A stretch of DNA of 42,257 nt from an uncultured Pseudoxanthomonas sp. (GCF_946886695.1 NZ_CAMPJD010000045.1:1-42257); one strand, 5' to 3'; counted from the stretch's first letter, positions 31,799 to 41,161 are shown. Notes: generated by a model not told the origin, from the letters alone. Numbers and translations are program-made.

Positions 31799-33771
31799 AC
31801 CGCCGTTTCCCCGCCTTGGCCGCGCGGTGCGCGGTGCTGTGTGTCGCGCTGCTGGGCAGCGCCTGCGCCAGCCTGTCCGACCGCCAGCGTGAGCGTGCTG
31901 CCGGCATCGCCGCAGGCGCCCGCTCAACGGTGGTCGAATGCACGCAGGCCGATGCCTGCGCGCTGTCGTCGCCGCTCTACGACCTGGCCGGACAGGCGCG
32001 CGCCGCGTCCACGCCGGAAGCACCGCGCCACTACGCGGTGATCCTGGACCAGGGCTCCGATGCATTGCTGGCACGCCTGAACCTGATCCGCAGCGCGCGC
32101 GAGCGCATCGACCTGCAGACCTATATCTTCGACAAGGACGACAGCGCGCGGCTGGTGCTGGATGAACTGCTGGCGGCGGCGCGGCGCGGGGTGAAGGTGC
32201 GGGTGCTGATCGACCAGCTGTCGGCCATCGCCGACCTGGAGATCCTCGCGGCGCTGTCCGGCGCGCACCAGAATTTCGTCATCCGCATCTACAACCCCAG
32301 CTTCGGCAAGGCCAAGCTGAACTACTTCGACTATGCGGGCAGCGTGCTGTGCTGTTTCCGCCGCTTCAACCAGCGCATGCACACCAAGCTGTTGCTGGTG
32401 GACGACCGCATCGGCATCAGCGGCGGTCGCAATTACCAGGACGACTATTTCGACTGGGACGCGGAATACAACTTCCGCGACCGCGACGTGCTGGTCGCGG
32501 GTCCTGAGGCGGCGGCGATGGCCACCAATTTCCAGGCGTTCTGGGAGGCACGGCGCAGCGTGCCGGCGGAGCGACTGAACGATGTCGGCCGTACGCTGCT
32601 GCACGAGGGCGTGCCGGCGATGCCGGTGCCGCGCTATCTGCGCCCGGCACGGGTACAGGCGGCGCGCGTGGAGGCGAGCGACCCGGCCGTGATGCGGGAG
32701 CGCTTCGTCGATGCGGCTTTTGCGGTCGGTGCGGTGCGCTACATCGCCGACCTGCCGCAGAAGCACCGGCGCGAGCGCCGCGACGACGATGCGCCCGCCG
32801 CGCCGGAACTGGAAGCACTGATCCGTAGCGCGCAGTCTGAAGTGCTGCTGCAGACGCCTTATCTGGTGATGTCGAAACAGGCACAGGCGATGTTCCGCGA
32901 CATGCGTACGCGCGAACCGCCGCCGCAGGTGATCGTGTCGACCAACAGCCTGGCCGCGACCGACAACCCGGTCGTGTATTCGATGTCGTTCAAGTACAAG
33001 CGCCGCTACCTGCGCGAGTTCGGTTTCCAGATCCATGAGTACAAGCCGTTCCCGGAAGATGCGCCGGTGGACTACGCCGCGCTGATGCCGGAAGGACCAC
33101 CGCTGGCGACGTCGGCCATCGGTACCGGTGGCAGTCGCGGCAGCGGCGGCAGCGGGCGCGTTCGCGGGCCGTCGGGATCCATCGGGCCGTCGGCCGGCTC
33201 CGGGGGCGAGACCACGCGTCGCCTGCAGCGAACCGAATCGCGGCCGTCGTTCCTGAGCAGCGGCGCCGGTTCCGAGCCGCTGCCGTTGAAGCGGGCCGGC
33301 GTGCGCATGGGCCTGCACGCGAAATCGATGGTCATCGACGGCGGCACGGCGGTGATCGGGACGCACAACTTCGATCCGCGCTCGGAGAACTACAACACCG
33401 AGGCGGCCGTGGTGATCCAGGACCCCGCCTTCGCACAGGCGCTCGCCGACAGCATCCGCCGCGACATGTCGCCGCGCAACGCGTGGGTGATCGCGCCACG
33501 GGCCAAGCCGCCGGTGTTCTCCGGCCTGGACTACAGCCTGGGCAAGGTGTCCGAAGCCTTGCCGATCTTCGACGTCTGGCCGTGGCGGTATGCGACCAGC
33601 TACGAGTTCCAGCCCGGTCCCGATTGTCCGCTGCCGGTCGGGCCGAAGGATCCCGCGTTCCACCGGTGCTACGTGGCGGTGGGCGACTTCCCCGAGGTCA
33701 ATGTCGGCCCGAAATGGCTGTACACGCGCGTGCTGACCGCGTTCGGTGCGGGACTGGTGCCGATCCTGTAG
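31795..33771 (+). CDS. Phospholipase D-family lipoprotein (cardiolipin-synthase-like)
   Basis: The 658-residue protein starts at GTG 31795 with a lipoprotein signal (LGSAC, Cys about 25). Two HKD phospholipase D motifs are intact: HTKLLLVDDR at residue 196 and HAKSMVIDGG at residue 508, each followed by the GG/GxxNxxxRS-type pattern (GGRNY, GTHNFDPRSEN). A Gly/Ser-rich linker of about 35 residues (443-478) lies before the second motif. It likely cleaves or transfers phosphatidyl groups in the periplasm or at the outer membrane; cardiolipin synthesis is possible. Stop-start overlap with yceI is GTGA. Confidence 0.88.
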   Translation: MNRRFPALAARCAVLCVALLGSACASLSDRQRERAAGIAAGARSTVVECTQADACALSSPLYDLAGQARAASTPEAPRHYAVILDQGSDALLARLNLIRSARERIDLQTYIFDKDDSARLVLDELLAAARRGVKVRVLIDQLSAIADLEILAALSGAHQNFVIRIYNPSFGKAKLNYFDYAGSVLCCFRRFNQRMHTKLLLVDDRIGISGGRNYQDDYFDWDAEYNFRDRDVLVAGPEAAAMATNFQAFWEARRSVPAERLNDVGRTLLHEGVPAMPVPRYLRPARVQAARVEASDPAVMRERFVDAAFAVGAVRYIADLPQKHRRERRDDDAPAAPELEALIRSAQSEVLLQTPYLVMSKQAQAMFRDMRTREPPPQVIVSTNSLAATDNPVVYSMSFKYKRRYLREFGFQIHEYKPFPEDAPVDYAALMPEGPPLATSAIGTGGSRGSGGSGRVRGPSGSIGPSAGSGGETTRRLQRTESRPSFLSSGAGSEPLPLKRAGVRMGLHAKSMVIDGGTAVIGTHNFDPRSENYNTEAAVVIQDPAFAQALADSIRRDMSPRNAWVIAPRAKPPVFSGLDYSLGKVSEALPIFDVWPWRYATSYEFQPGPDCPLPVGPKDPAFHRCYVAVGDFPEVNVGPKWLYTRVLTAFGAGLVPIL

Positions 33772-33780
33772 GTCTGCAGG

Positions 33781-33910
33781 CCTGTAGGAGGGGCTTCAGC
33801 CCCGGCCGAGGACGGCGCGAATCGATTCACCCGATGGGCGCGCTGCGGCGCGTTCATCGTCGCGCGGGTGGCAGGGCCATCGGGGCGCGGGCTGAAGCTC
33901 CTCCTGCAGG
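33781..33910. repeat. GTAG-type REP inverted pair
   Basis: TGTAGGAGGGGCTTCAGCCCC at about 33783-33803 is mirrored imperfectly by GCGGGCTGAAGCTCCTCCTGCAG near 33887-33909. A hairpin-rich 80-bp spacer lies between. The pair sits in the gap after the phospholipase gene, a usual REP location. Confidence 0.75.
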
Positions 33911-33953
33911 GCGTGGGTAGAATCCGGGCAACTTCTCTCCTGGTCTGCATCCC

Positions 33954-34382
33954 ATGGCTTTCCGCGCCCCCGTCGATCTCGCCGCCATCAACGCCCACGC
34001 CGCCGACACACTGGTGTCCAACCTCGGCATTGTCATCACCGGGGCGGGCGAGGACTGGTTGCGCGGCACCATGCCGGTCGATGCGCGCACCGTGCAGCCT
34101 TACGGCATCCTGCATGGGGGTGCGTCGGTGGCGCTGGCCGAAACGCTGGGCAGCGTGGCGGGCAACCTGTGCGTGGACACCACGAAGGAGATGGTGGTGG
34201 GGCTGGAGATCAACGCCAATCATGTGCGCGCGATGCGGGGTGGCATGGTGACCGGCACCGCGCGTGCGCTGCATGTGGGACGCAGCACGCAGCTGTGGGA
34301 AATCCGCATCGAGAACGACGAAGGCAAGCTGGTGTGCATATCGCGCCTGACCCTGGCGGTGGTGCCGGTGGTGAAGGGCTGA
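33954..34382 (+). CDS. Hotdog-fold acyl-CoA thioesterase
   Basis: The 142-residue protein has the PaaI/MenI-type hotdog motif LHGGASVALAETLGSVAGN (about residues 52-70) and the EINANHVRAMRGG strand typical of the family. Family members hydrolyse acyl- or aroyl-CoA, such as 1,4-dihydroxy-2-naphthoyl-CoA or phenylacetyl-CoA. The catalytic Glu/Gln position in ALAETLG is present as Glu. No menaquinone or phenylacetate genes are adjacent, so substrate is open. Confidence 0.88.
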   Translation: MAFRAPVDLAAINAHAADTLVSNLGIVITGAGEDWLRGTMPVDARTVQPYGILHGGASVALAETLGSVAGNLCVDTTKEMVVGLEINANHVRAMRGGMVTGTARALHVGRSTQLWEIRIENDEGKLVCISRLTLAVVPVVKG

Positions 34383-34475
34383 TGGGCGCGGAGACGGGCC
34401 GGGAATGATCGCAACGCAGGCATCCTGCTGGTGCGCTCCTCGCTCCTCTCCCCCCACTCCTGCTATCGTGACGGG

Positions 34476-35273
34476 ATGACGCCGCCCCCTGTTCATGTTG
34501 CTGGCGGCAGCGGTGTGGCGCGGGCAATCCGCTACCTCTACCGCGTGCCGTTGCTGCTGGTCCACCTGCTGGTCTTCCTGCCGATCCTCCTGCTGTGCCT
34601 GTCGCCACTGCTGGCTTGGGTGCGGGTGGGCGACGAGAGCGTGGGCGAGATGGCGGTGCGCTGGTGGTCCAGCGGGCTGATGCGCATCTTCGGGTTCCGC
34701 CTGCGCCGCGTGGGCACGCCTCTCCCAGGCGCCACGATGTTCGTGGCCAACCACGTCAGCTGGATCGACATCGAAGCGCTGCACAGCCAGCGCATGATGG
34801 GCTTCGTTGCCAAGCATGAGATACGCGGCTGGCCGGTGGTCGGCTGGCTGGCGGCGCAGGGCCATACCATCTTCCACCAGCGTGGCAGCCAGGAGTCGCT
34901 GGGCGGCGTGCTGCAGGCCATGATGCAGCGCCTTCGCGAGGGCCGTCCGGTGGGGGTGTTCCCGGAAGGACGTACCCGCGACGGCCGCTCGGTGGGGCCG
35001 TTCCACGCCCGCATCTTCCTGGCGGCGGTGGAAGCCGGTGTGCCCGTCCAGCCCGTGGCGCTGCGGTACGGTGCGCGCGGCAGCGCACAGCCGGTGGTGG
35101 CGTTCGGGCCGAAGGAGAGCTTCTTCGCCAACTTCGTGCGCCTGCTGGGGGAGCCGGCCCGCACGGCCGACATCTGTTTCCTGGAACCGATCCGCGTCGC
35201 CGACGTGGAAGGGCGCCGCCGCATCGCCGAGCTGTCGCGCGAGCGCATCGTGCAGGCGATGTCTGAAGCCTGA
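34476..35273 (+). CDS. 1-acyl-sn-glycerol-3-phosphate acyltransferase-like (LPLAT)
   Basis: This 265-residue membrane enzyme has an N-terminal hydrophobic part (about 30-50, LLLVHLLVFLPILLL), the catalytic HX4D motif in NHVSWID near residue 94, and FPEGRTRDG near 165-173. It should acylate lysophosphatidic acid or another lysolipid. The start at 34476 follows a GACGGG element; GTG at 34431 would add 15 residues and is less likely. Length is normal for PlsC-like proteins. It lies 93 bp after the thioesterase gene. Confidence 0.88.
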   Translation: MTPPPVHVAGGSGVARAIRYLYRVPLLLVHLLVFLPILLLCLSPLLAWVRVGDESVGEMAVRWWSSGLMRIFGFRLRRVGTPLPGATMFVANHVSWIDIEALHSQRMMGFVAKHEIRGWPVVGWLAAQGHTIFHQRGSQESLGGVLQAMMQRLREGRPVGVFPEGRTRDGRSVGPFHARIFLAAVEAGVPVQPVALRYGARGSAQPVVAFGPKESFFANFVRLLGEPARTADICFLEPIRVADVEGRRRIAELSRERIVQAMSEA

Positions 35274-35363
35274 GCGGATGCGTTCCACCGGCATCGCGAC
35301 GGAATCGAAGGAATACTCCACACTGCGGTGCCACCCTCGTTCCGACGCCGCTGCGATGACCCC

Positions 35364-36356
35364 ATGATCACTGCCGCCGACTACCGCCCGCCACGCTGGC
35401 TGCGCAATCCGCACCTGCAATCGGTGCTGGGTTCGAGCGCACTGCGCCGCCGCCGCGGACTGCGCGCGCTGGCGGGCAGTGGTGCGGTGACGGTGGAGCA
35501 CATCGTGGATGGCGGCGATGGCGTGCGCCTGCAGGGTTTCCTCAGCCGGATGTCCGGACGGACTCCGCGTGGCCTGGTGCTGTTGCTGCACGGCTGGGAA
35601 GGCAGTGCCGATTCCAGTTACATGCGCCTGACCGCCGTGCAGCTGCTGGCGCGCGGGTTCGACGTGTTCCGGCTGAACTTCCGCGACCACGGCGATACCC
35701 ACCACCTCAACGAAGACCTGTTCCACTCCAACCGCCTGGATGAAGTGGTGCACGCGGCGCTCGACGTGTCGCGGCGGTTCGCCGGCGACGTGCCGATGCG
35801 GGTGGCGGGCTATTCGCTGGGTGGCAACTTCGCGCTGCGGTTGGCGCTGCGCGCACCGGAGGCGGGACTGGCGCTGGCCCATGTCGCGGCGGTCTGCCCG
35901 CTGCTGGATCCGGCCACGACGATGGACCGCATCGAGAATGGCCTGCCGTTGTACGACTGGTACTTCGCGCGCAAATGGCGCCGTTCGCTCGAACGCAAGC
36001 GCAGCCTGTTCCCGCAGCGGCATGACTTCGACGACACGGTGCTGGCGCTGGACATCCGCGCGTTGACCGACTGGCTGGTGCAGCGGCACACGGCCTTCGG
36101 CACGCTGGAGGACTACTTCGACGGTTATGCCATCGCCGGTGGCCGCCTGGCCGGGCTGACCGTGCCGGCGCACATCCTGATGGCAGAGGACGACCCGGTG
36201 ATCCCGTTCGAGACCTTCCGCGATTGGGCGCTGCCGGCGCAGGCGACGCTGGAGATCGCCCCGTGGGGTGGGCACTGTGCCTTCATCGAGAACGCCGCCT
36301 GCGACGGCTACGCCGAGCGCTGGGTGGCCGAACGCCTGGCGGGCGGCACCGCCTGA
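35364..36356 (+). CDS. YheT-family alpha/beta hydrolase
   Basis: The 330-residue protein has the YheT/AB-hydrolase-1 pattern RNPHLQSVLGS at the N terminus, LLHGWEGSADSSYM as oxyanion region, nucleophile elbow GYSLGGNFALR, acid in AEDDPVIPF and the final His in WGGHCAFIE. YheT-like hydrolases occur in almost all proteobacteria; their natural substrates are not firmly known. The start at 35364 was preferred over 35328 because the conserved WLRNPHL block lies just after it. Confidence 0.88.
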   Translation: MITAADYRPPRWLRNPHLQSVLGSSALRRRRGLRALAGSGAVTVEHIVDGGDGVRLQGFLSRMSGRTPRGLVLLLHGWEGSADSSYMRLTAVQLLARGFDVFRLNFRDHGDTHHLNEDLFHSNRLDEVVHAALDVSRRFAGDVPMRVAGYSLGGNFALRLALRAPEAGLALAHVAAVCPLLDPATTMDRIENGLPLYDWYFARKWRRSLERKRSLFPQRHDFDDTVLALDIRALTDWLVQRHTAFGTLEDYFDGYAIAGGRLAGLTVPAHILMAEDDPVIPFETFRDWALPAQATLEIAPWGGHCAFIENAACDGYAERWVAERLAGGTA

Positions 36357-36408
36357 GCCGGGGAACGGCCGGTACAATCGGCGTTTGCCCGAATCCTGGT
36401 AGTTCTCC

Positions 36409-38478
36409 ATGTACGACCCGATCCTCGATGCCCTTCGCCGCGGCGCAGTGGCCGATGCCCTGATCGCTGCGGAAGCGTTGGTCGCCGAACGCCCTGACGA
36501 TGCCCAGGCGTTGCGCTGGCTGTCCGCCGCCCAGCTCCAGGGCGGCCAGCCCGACGCCGCCCTGGCCAGCATCGACCGCGCCATCGCGCTGGCGCCGGAC
36601 AACGCCGACCTGCACCTGGCCCGCGCGGGCGTGCTGGTGGGCAGCCGGCGTCCCGACGAGGCGCAGGCATCGCTGGCGCAGGCCACCGGACTGGACCCCA
36701 ACCAGTTCACCGCGTACCTAGTGCAGGCGCAGCTGGCGCTGGGTCGCGGCGACCTGGACGAAGCCGAGCGCCTGAACCGCCTGGCCGCCCGTGTGTCACC
36801 GGATCATCCGCAGCTTGCCGCCGTCGAAGGCATGGTGACCTTGCGTCGCGGCGATGCCGACACGGCCCTGAAGATCGTGAGTGCGGCGTTGCAGGTGGCA
36901 CCCGAGGAAGTGCAGCTGCGCTATTCGCTCGGCTTCATCCACATGGCGCTCGGGCACTGGGCGTTCGCCGAACAGGCGTTCCGTGGCGTGGTGGAGCGGA
37001 CGCCGGGCGCGGACAGCCTGCGCAGCCTGATCGCGGACCTGATCCGCCGGCAGGGGCGTCCCGGCGATGCCGCCGACGAACTGGTCCCGCTGGTGGCGCG
37101 CAACAACGCGCCCGCGCTGCATCGCTACATCGGCCACCTGCGCCTTGCCGCGGGACAGGACGAGGAAGCGCTGGCCTCGCTGCGGATCGCCCTGGCCGGA
37201 CAGCCGCGCGATCGCGACACCGTACTGGCGATCATCGAGGCGTGGCGTCGCCTGGGTATGCAGGATGATGCGCGCAACACGCTGGATGCCGCCCTGGCCA
37301 CCACGCCGGACGAGCACGATCTGTGGCTGGCGCGCCTGCTGTTCGAGCCCGTGGGCAGCGCCGAGGCGCGCGCGGTGGTCGAGCGCTGGGTGTCGGCGAT
37401 GCCGCAGCACGTGCCGGCGATGGAGGCCCAGATGTCGGTGCTGGATGCGGCAGGCGAGCGTGATGCGGCCGAAGCCGTGGCGAAGCGGATCGTCGCGCTC
37501 GACCCGGGCCGTGCGAGCGCCGAGCAGCGGCTGGTCGAGGCACTGTTCGAACGCGATCCGGTATCGGCGATCGCACGCGTCGGCGAACTCGCCGACCAGG
37601 CCACCGAACCGCACCACAAGCGCAGCCTGCGCAGTTGGCAGGCCTTCGTCCGCGACCGCGCCGGCCGGTATGCCGATGCCGCCGCTACCTGGGCCGCACT
37701 GGCCCGCGAACTGGCCCCCACGCGCCTGCCGCTGTGGACCCCGAGCGGTGCCCAGGGCCCCTGGCCCGACGTGGCGCCGATTCCGATGTCGTCCGCCGGC
37801 CGCCCCTACCCCATCCTGCTGTGGGGCGCGCCGGGCACCGTGGTTGAATCGATCGCAGGCGTCCTGGGCGCGATCAGCCATCGCCTGCGCGGTGACCGCT
37901 TCCTGCCCAATCCGCCTGTGGACGCCTTCCAGAACTACCACACGCCGGCACGGCTCCTGTCCGGCGAACTGTCGGGCGAAGCCTGCGTGGCAGGGTGGCG
38001 CGAGACGCTGGCAAACCGCTCGGAAGATGGCGGCATCGTGGACTGGCTGCCGTGGTGGGACAACGCGCTGCTGTTGGCCCTGCGTCCCCACCTGCCGGAG
38101 GCCCTGCTCATCATCGCGGTGCGCGATCCACGCGATGCCTTCCTGGACTGGCTGGCGTTCGGTGCCCCGGCACCGCTGGCACTGGACGACCTGGATGCCG
38201 GCGCGCGCTGGCTGGCCCAGCTGTTCGACCAGGTCGCCGATGTGCACGAGCATGACCTGTTCCCGAGCCGGCTGATCGCGATGGATGCGATCAAGGACGA
38301 TGCCGCGGCCGTGGCGCAGGCGCTGGGCCGGGCGCTGGGCGCGCAGCTGACGGAGCCGCCGTCTTCCGGTGCGCGCCGCTTCCCGGCGGGTCACTGGCGC
38401 CAGTACGCCGACGTGCTGGCGGGCCCGTTCGCCGCGCTGACGCCGGTGGCGGTGCGACTGGGTTACCCGGAAGCCTGA
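36409..38478 (+). CDS. TPR protein with a C-terminal sulfotransferase-like domain
   Basis: The 689-residue protein starts with a run of tetratricopeptide repeats (about 1-430; units such as PDAALASIDRAIALAPDNAD and DLDEAERLNRLAARVSPDH). The C-terminal part (about 460-685) resembles sulfotransferases: PILLWGAPGTVVESI sits where the PAPS 5'-phosphosulfate loop would be, though without the usual PKxGTT/S, and VRDPRDAFLDW matches the 3'-phosphate-binding RDPRD pattern. Activity is therefore uncertain. No signal peptide is seen, so it is probably cytoplasmic. Confidence 0.8.
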   Translation: MYDPILDALRRGAVADALIAAEALVAERPDDAQALRWLSAAQLQGGQPDAALASIDRAIALAPDNADLHLARAGVLVGSRRPDEAQASLAQATGLDPNQFTAYLVQAQLALGRGDLDEAERLNRLAARVSPDHPQLAAVEGMVTLRRGDADTALKIVSAALQVAPEEVQLRYSLGFIHMALGHWAFAEQAFRGVVERTPGADSLRSLIADLIRRQGRPGDAADELVPLVARNNAPALHRYIGHLRLAAGQDEEALASLRIALAGQPRDRDTVLAIIEAWRRLGMQDDARNTLDAALATTPDEHDLWLARLLFEPVGSAEARAVVERWVSAMPQHVPAMEAQMSVLDAAGERDAAEAVAKRIVALDPGRASAEQRLVEALFERDPVSAIARVGELADQATEPHHKRSLRSWQAFVRDRAGRYADAAATWAALARELAPTRLPLWTPSGAQGPWPDVAPIPMSSAGRPYPILLWGAPGTVVESIAGVLGAISHRLRGDRFLPNPPVDAFQNYHTPARLLSGELSGEACVAGWRETLANRSEDGGIVDWLPWWDNALLLALRPHLPEALLIIAVRDPRDAFLDWLAFGAPAPLALDDLDAGARWLAQLFDQVADVHEHDLFPSRLIAMDAIKDDAAAVAQALGRALGAQLTEPPSSGARRFPAGHWRQYADVLAGPFAALTPVAVRLGYPEA

Positions 38479-38509
38479 TCCCCTTTTCCCGCATCTGCAG
38501 GAGTCACGC

Positions 38510-39124
38510 ATGCGTCTCTGGAGCGACAGTTTCGAGAATACGAAGCCCATCCCCGCCGGCTTCGCGATGGGCCAGCCCGACGGATTCGCGGCGAACCGCA
38601 ATCCCCACCTGGCCTGGGACGGCGTGCCTGCCGGGACGAAGTCCTTCGCCCTGCTGTGCATCGATCCCGACGCACCGACCGTCCCGGAGACGGTCGGTCG
38701 CGACGACCTCCAGATCCCGGTCGAGCAGCCACGCGGGCACTTCATCCACTGGGCGATGGCCGACATCGCACCGGAGGCGCGGGAGATCGCCGCCGGTAGC
38801 TGCAGCGACGGCGTCACGGCCAAGGGCAAGCAACAGCCTGCGGGGCCGATGGGTGCGCGGCAGGGCCTGAACGACTACACCGGCTGGTTCGCCGGTGACG
38901 CGCAGATGGGGGGCGACTACTACGGCTACGACGGCCCGTACCCGCCCTTCAACGACCTGCGCGTGCATCGGTATTTCTTCCGCCTGTTCGCCCTGGATGT
39001 GGCGAAGCTCGACCTGCCGGCGCGATTCACCGCCGGTGATATGGAGCGCACGATGCAGGGGCACGTGCTGGCCGAAGCCGCCGTGCACGGTACCTATACG
39101 TTGAACGCCGCGCTGCGCGGATGA
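38510..39124 (+). CDS. YbhB/YbcL-type PEBP (Raf kinase inhibitor-like) protein
   Basis: This 204-residue protein has the phosphatidylethanolamine-binding motif CIDPDAPT and the second half signature GYDGPYPPFNDLRVHRYFF, ending in a helix and TYTLNAALRG. Bacterial YbhB/YbcL proteins bind small anionic ligands; function in this group is not settled. No signal peptide is present. A GCAGGAG ribosome site precedes the ATG. It overlaps the RDD gene by 4 bp. Confidence 0.9.
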   Translation: MRLWSDSFENTKPIPAGFAMGQPDGFAANRNPHLAWDGVPAGTKSFALLCIDPDAPTVPETVGRDDLQIPVEQPRGHFIHWAMADIAPEAREIAAGSCSDGVTAKGKQQPAGPMGARQGLNDYTGWFAGDAQMGGDYYGYDGPYPPFNDLRVHRYFFRLFALDVAKLDLPARFTAGDMERTMQGHVLAEAAVHGTYTLNAALRG

Positions 39125-39630
39125 CGGCCGGCGACGGAGACAACCCGTACGAAAGTCCCCGGAGCCTGGTGGCGGACGCCATCGAAGAGATCGGGCCGCT
39201 GACGCCGGCCACGAAGCTGCGGCGTTTCGTCCATTGGCTGATCGACCGGGTCATCGTGGTCGGCATCATCTTCCTGGCCATGATCGTGGTCGGCATCGTG
39301 GGTGGCGACGAGGCGCTGACGTGGGCCGAACGCCTCACCTGGTGGCAGGACCAGCTGATCGGGTTCGGGGCGATCATCGTCTACTACACGCTGATGGAAG
39401 GCCTCACCGGCACCACCCTCGGCAAGTTGCTGACCGGCACGCGCGTCGTCGATGAGAGTGGGCGCAAGGCGACGTTCCGCCAGGCGCTGTTGCGCAGCGT
39501 GACGCGGGTGGTGCCGTTCGAAGCGTTCTCCGTCCTGCTCGCCGACGAGGAGGACCCGCGAGGCTGGCATGACCGCTGGCCGCGGACGCGGGTGGTGCGG
39601 AAGCGCCGCGCGGCGGCACTCACGGCCTGA
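39121..39630 (+). CDS. RDD-family membrane protein
   Basis: The 169-residue protein has the RDD-domain pattern with three membrane segments. RRFVHWLIDRVIVVGIIFLA has the conserved Arg-Asp of helix 1, TTLGKLLTGTRVVDESG precedes helix 3, and RQALLRSVTRVVPFEAFSVL follows. RDD proteins may carry ions or lipids; several are linked to sodium/proton exchange, but this is not inferable here. It starts inside the end of the PEBP gene (ATGA), so the two are coupled. Confidence 0.88.
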   Translation: MTAGDGDNPYESPRSLVADAIEEIGPLTPATKLRRFVHWLIDRVIVVGIIFLAMIVVGIVGGDEALTWAERLTWWQDQLIGFGAIIVYYTLMEGLTGTTLGKLLTGTRVVDESGRKATFRQALLRSVTRVVPFEAFSVLLADEEDPRGWHDRWPRTRVVRKRRAAALTA

Positions 39631-39645
39631 CGCGCGGCGATCGCG

Positions 39646-41067
39646 TCATCCGTTCGGATCGCGCCAGCGCCAGCGTCCGTCGCGCTCGATGAGCAGACAG
39701 GTGCCGGCGGGCGGACACGTCGCCGCCACGTGGATGGCATTCGGCGCGATACCGAGCCGCCACGCCAGGCCCATCTGGCCGATGGCGTAGAAGCGCTGCT
39801 CATCCGCCACGCTCACGTGCAGTGGCGAGGCGACGGGCTGCCGCTCCAGTGCCAGCAGGGTCGCCTCCGCCCAGTGCGCGCGGCCGATGAGGCCGGGATG
39901 GTCCAGCCGGCGCGTGCCTTCCACTGCGATCCAGGACGACACGGCGACCAGCGCGGCCACCAGCAGCGCGGCGCGATCGGTCGCCACGCAACGCGCCAGT
40001 GCGACGACCGGCAGGATCGCGGCGATGGCGGCGTAGTACTCGTAGCTGTTCCATGCGAACAGGAAGTACGGCGCGTAGGCGAGCACCGCGAACGCGCCAA
40101 CGCATACCCATTGCCGCGGTGCCAACAGGCCACGTCCGCGCCAGCCGGCAATCGCCCAGGCGGCCAGCATCGGGAGTGCGGTGGCCGCGATCCAGGCCAG
40201 CCCCTGCATGCGGTCACCCGCGACCGCCATCCGCATCGCCTCGCGCGGGACATTCAGCAGCCAAGCGACGAACGACGCTGCGTTGCGCAGTACGTTGCTT
40301 CCCAGGCTCAATGCGTAGGCGTCATCGGTATTGGCGGTGAAGCGCGCGCGCAGCCACAGCCAGACTGCGACGACGGCGACACAGGCCAACCAGGCGAAGA
40401 ATTCATCGCGATGGGGCCGGCGCGCGACGACGAACCATGCCACCACCAGCATCAGCGCAGGCGTCAGTGCCGCGGACTCCTTGCTCAGCAGCGCCAGTGC
40501 AAGCCACACTGGGAGCGAGGCCAACAGCAGGGCACGCCACGTGCCCGCGGTGTCGCGTGCGCTGGTCCAGGCGGCCAGCAGCAGCGTGGTGAACAGCGTC
40601 AGCATGGCGTTGTTCGCGGCGGCCGCCCAGTGCACGGGCAGCAGGTGCATCGTCAGTCCGCCATACGCGGCGGCGGCGAGTGCGGCGATGCGCCAGGCGT
40701 GCGTCCAGCGGCAGGCGCGCGCCAAGCGGAAGGCGAACAGCGCGACGCCAAGCGTGGCCAGTACATGCAGGACCAGGCTGACCACGTGCGCGGCATGCGC
40801 GCTGCCGCCCAGCGACGCATCGATCCAGCGCCAATAGCCCTCCTGCGAGAGCGGTCGCCAGAAACGCGGAGGCGACGACGGCCAGAAATCCGACCACCAT
40901 GGCGCGCCGGCCGCATTGGTCGCATGCGCGGCGTGCAGGAACACGTAGTCATCGCCCCAGAACGGCGTGTCCAGCGCCGGCCACCACATCAGGAGCGCGG
41001 AGGCCGCCAACAGGGCGGCGGCCATCCAGGGAAGGGCGGAAGCGTTCCTTGCGGGGTGGTTCATCAA
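39646..41067 (-). CDS. Polytopic GT-C-like membrane protein (glycosyltransferase 39-type)
   Basis: The 473-residue protein has roughly ten membrane helices and, in its first outer loop, LDTPFWGDDYVFLHA with the paired acids expected in GT-C glycosyltransferases that use lipid-linked sugars. The C-terminal 100 residues form a soluble domain with QPVASPLHVSVADEQRFY and a final CLLIERDGRWRWRD strand. The glycan and acceptor are unknown. It is transcribed convergently to the RDD gene with a 15-bp gap, and a strong hairpin lies just upstream of it at 41118-41149. Confidence 0.75.
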   Translation of the reverse strand: MMNHPARNASALPWMAAALLAASALLMWWPALDTPFWGDDYVFLHAAHATNAAGAPWWSDFWPSSPPRFWRPLSQEGYWRWIDASLGGSAHAAHVVSLVLHVLATLGVALFAFRLARACRWTHAWRIAALAAAAYGGLTMHLLPVHWAAAANNAMLTLFTTLLLAAWTSARDTAGTWRALLLASLPVWLALALLSKESAALTPALMLVVAWFVVARRPHRDEFFAWLACVAVVAVWLWLRARFTANTDDAYALSLGSNVLRNAASFVAWLLNVPREAMRMAVAGDRMQGLAWIAATALPMLAAWAIAGWRGRGLLAPRQWVCVGAFAVLAYAPYFLFAWNSYEYYAAIAAILPVVALARCVATDRAALLVAALVAVSSWIAVEGTRRLDHPGLIGRAHWAEATLLALERQPVASPLHVSVADEQRFYAIGQMGLAWRLGIAPNAIHVAATCPPAGTCLLIERDGRWRWRDPNG

Positions 41068-41117
41068 TCGCGCGTCGAAGCCAGTGACGCGCCACTATAG
41101 CGGCTGGCCTGCAGCGT

Positions 41118-41149
41118 CGATGCGCGCCCTGCACGCAGGGCACGCATCG
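41118..41149. terminator. Strong hairpin between two minus-strand genes
   Basis: CGATGCG, GCCCTG, a CACG loop, CAGGGC and CGCATCG form a 13-pair stem with one mismatch. It lies 12 bp after the stop of the META/DUF4377 gene in the reading direction of that gene. No T-run follows on either strand, so it may act as a transcript-end stabiliser or a Rho-assisted stop. Confidence 0.5.
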
Positions 41150-41161
41150 TGCGGCGGACCG

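Noticed and set aside
33669..36710. 1013-codon open frame on the minus strand
   Set aside because: It covers four well-supported plus-strand genes and a REP pair, and has no recognisable domain, so it is a shadow.
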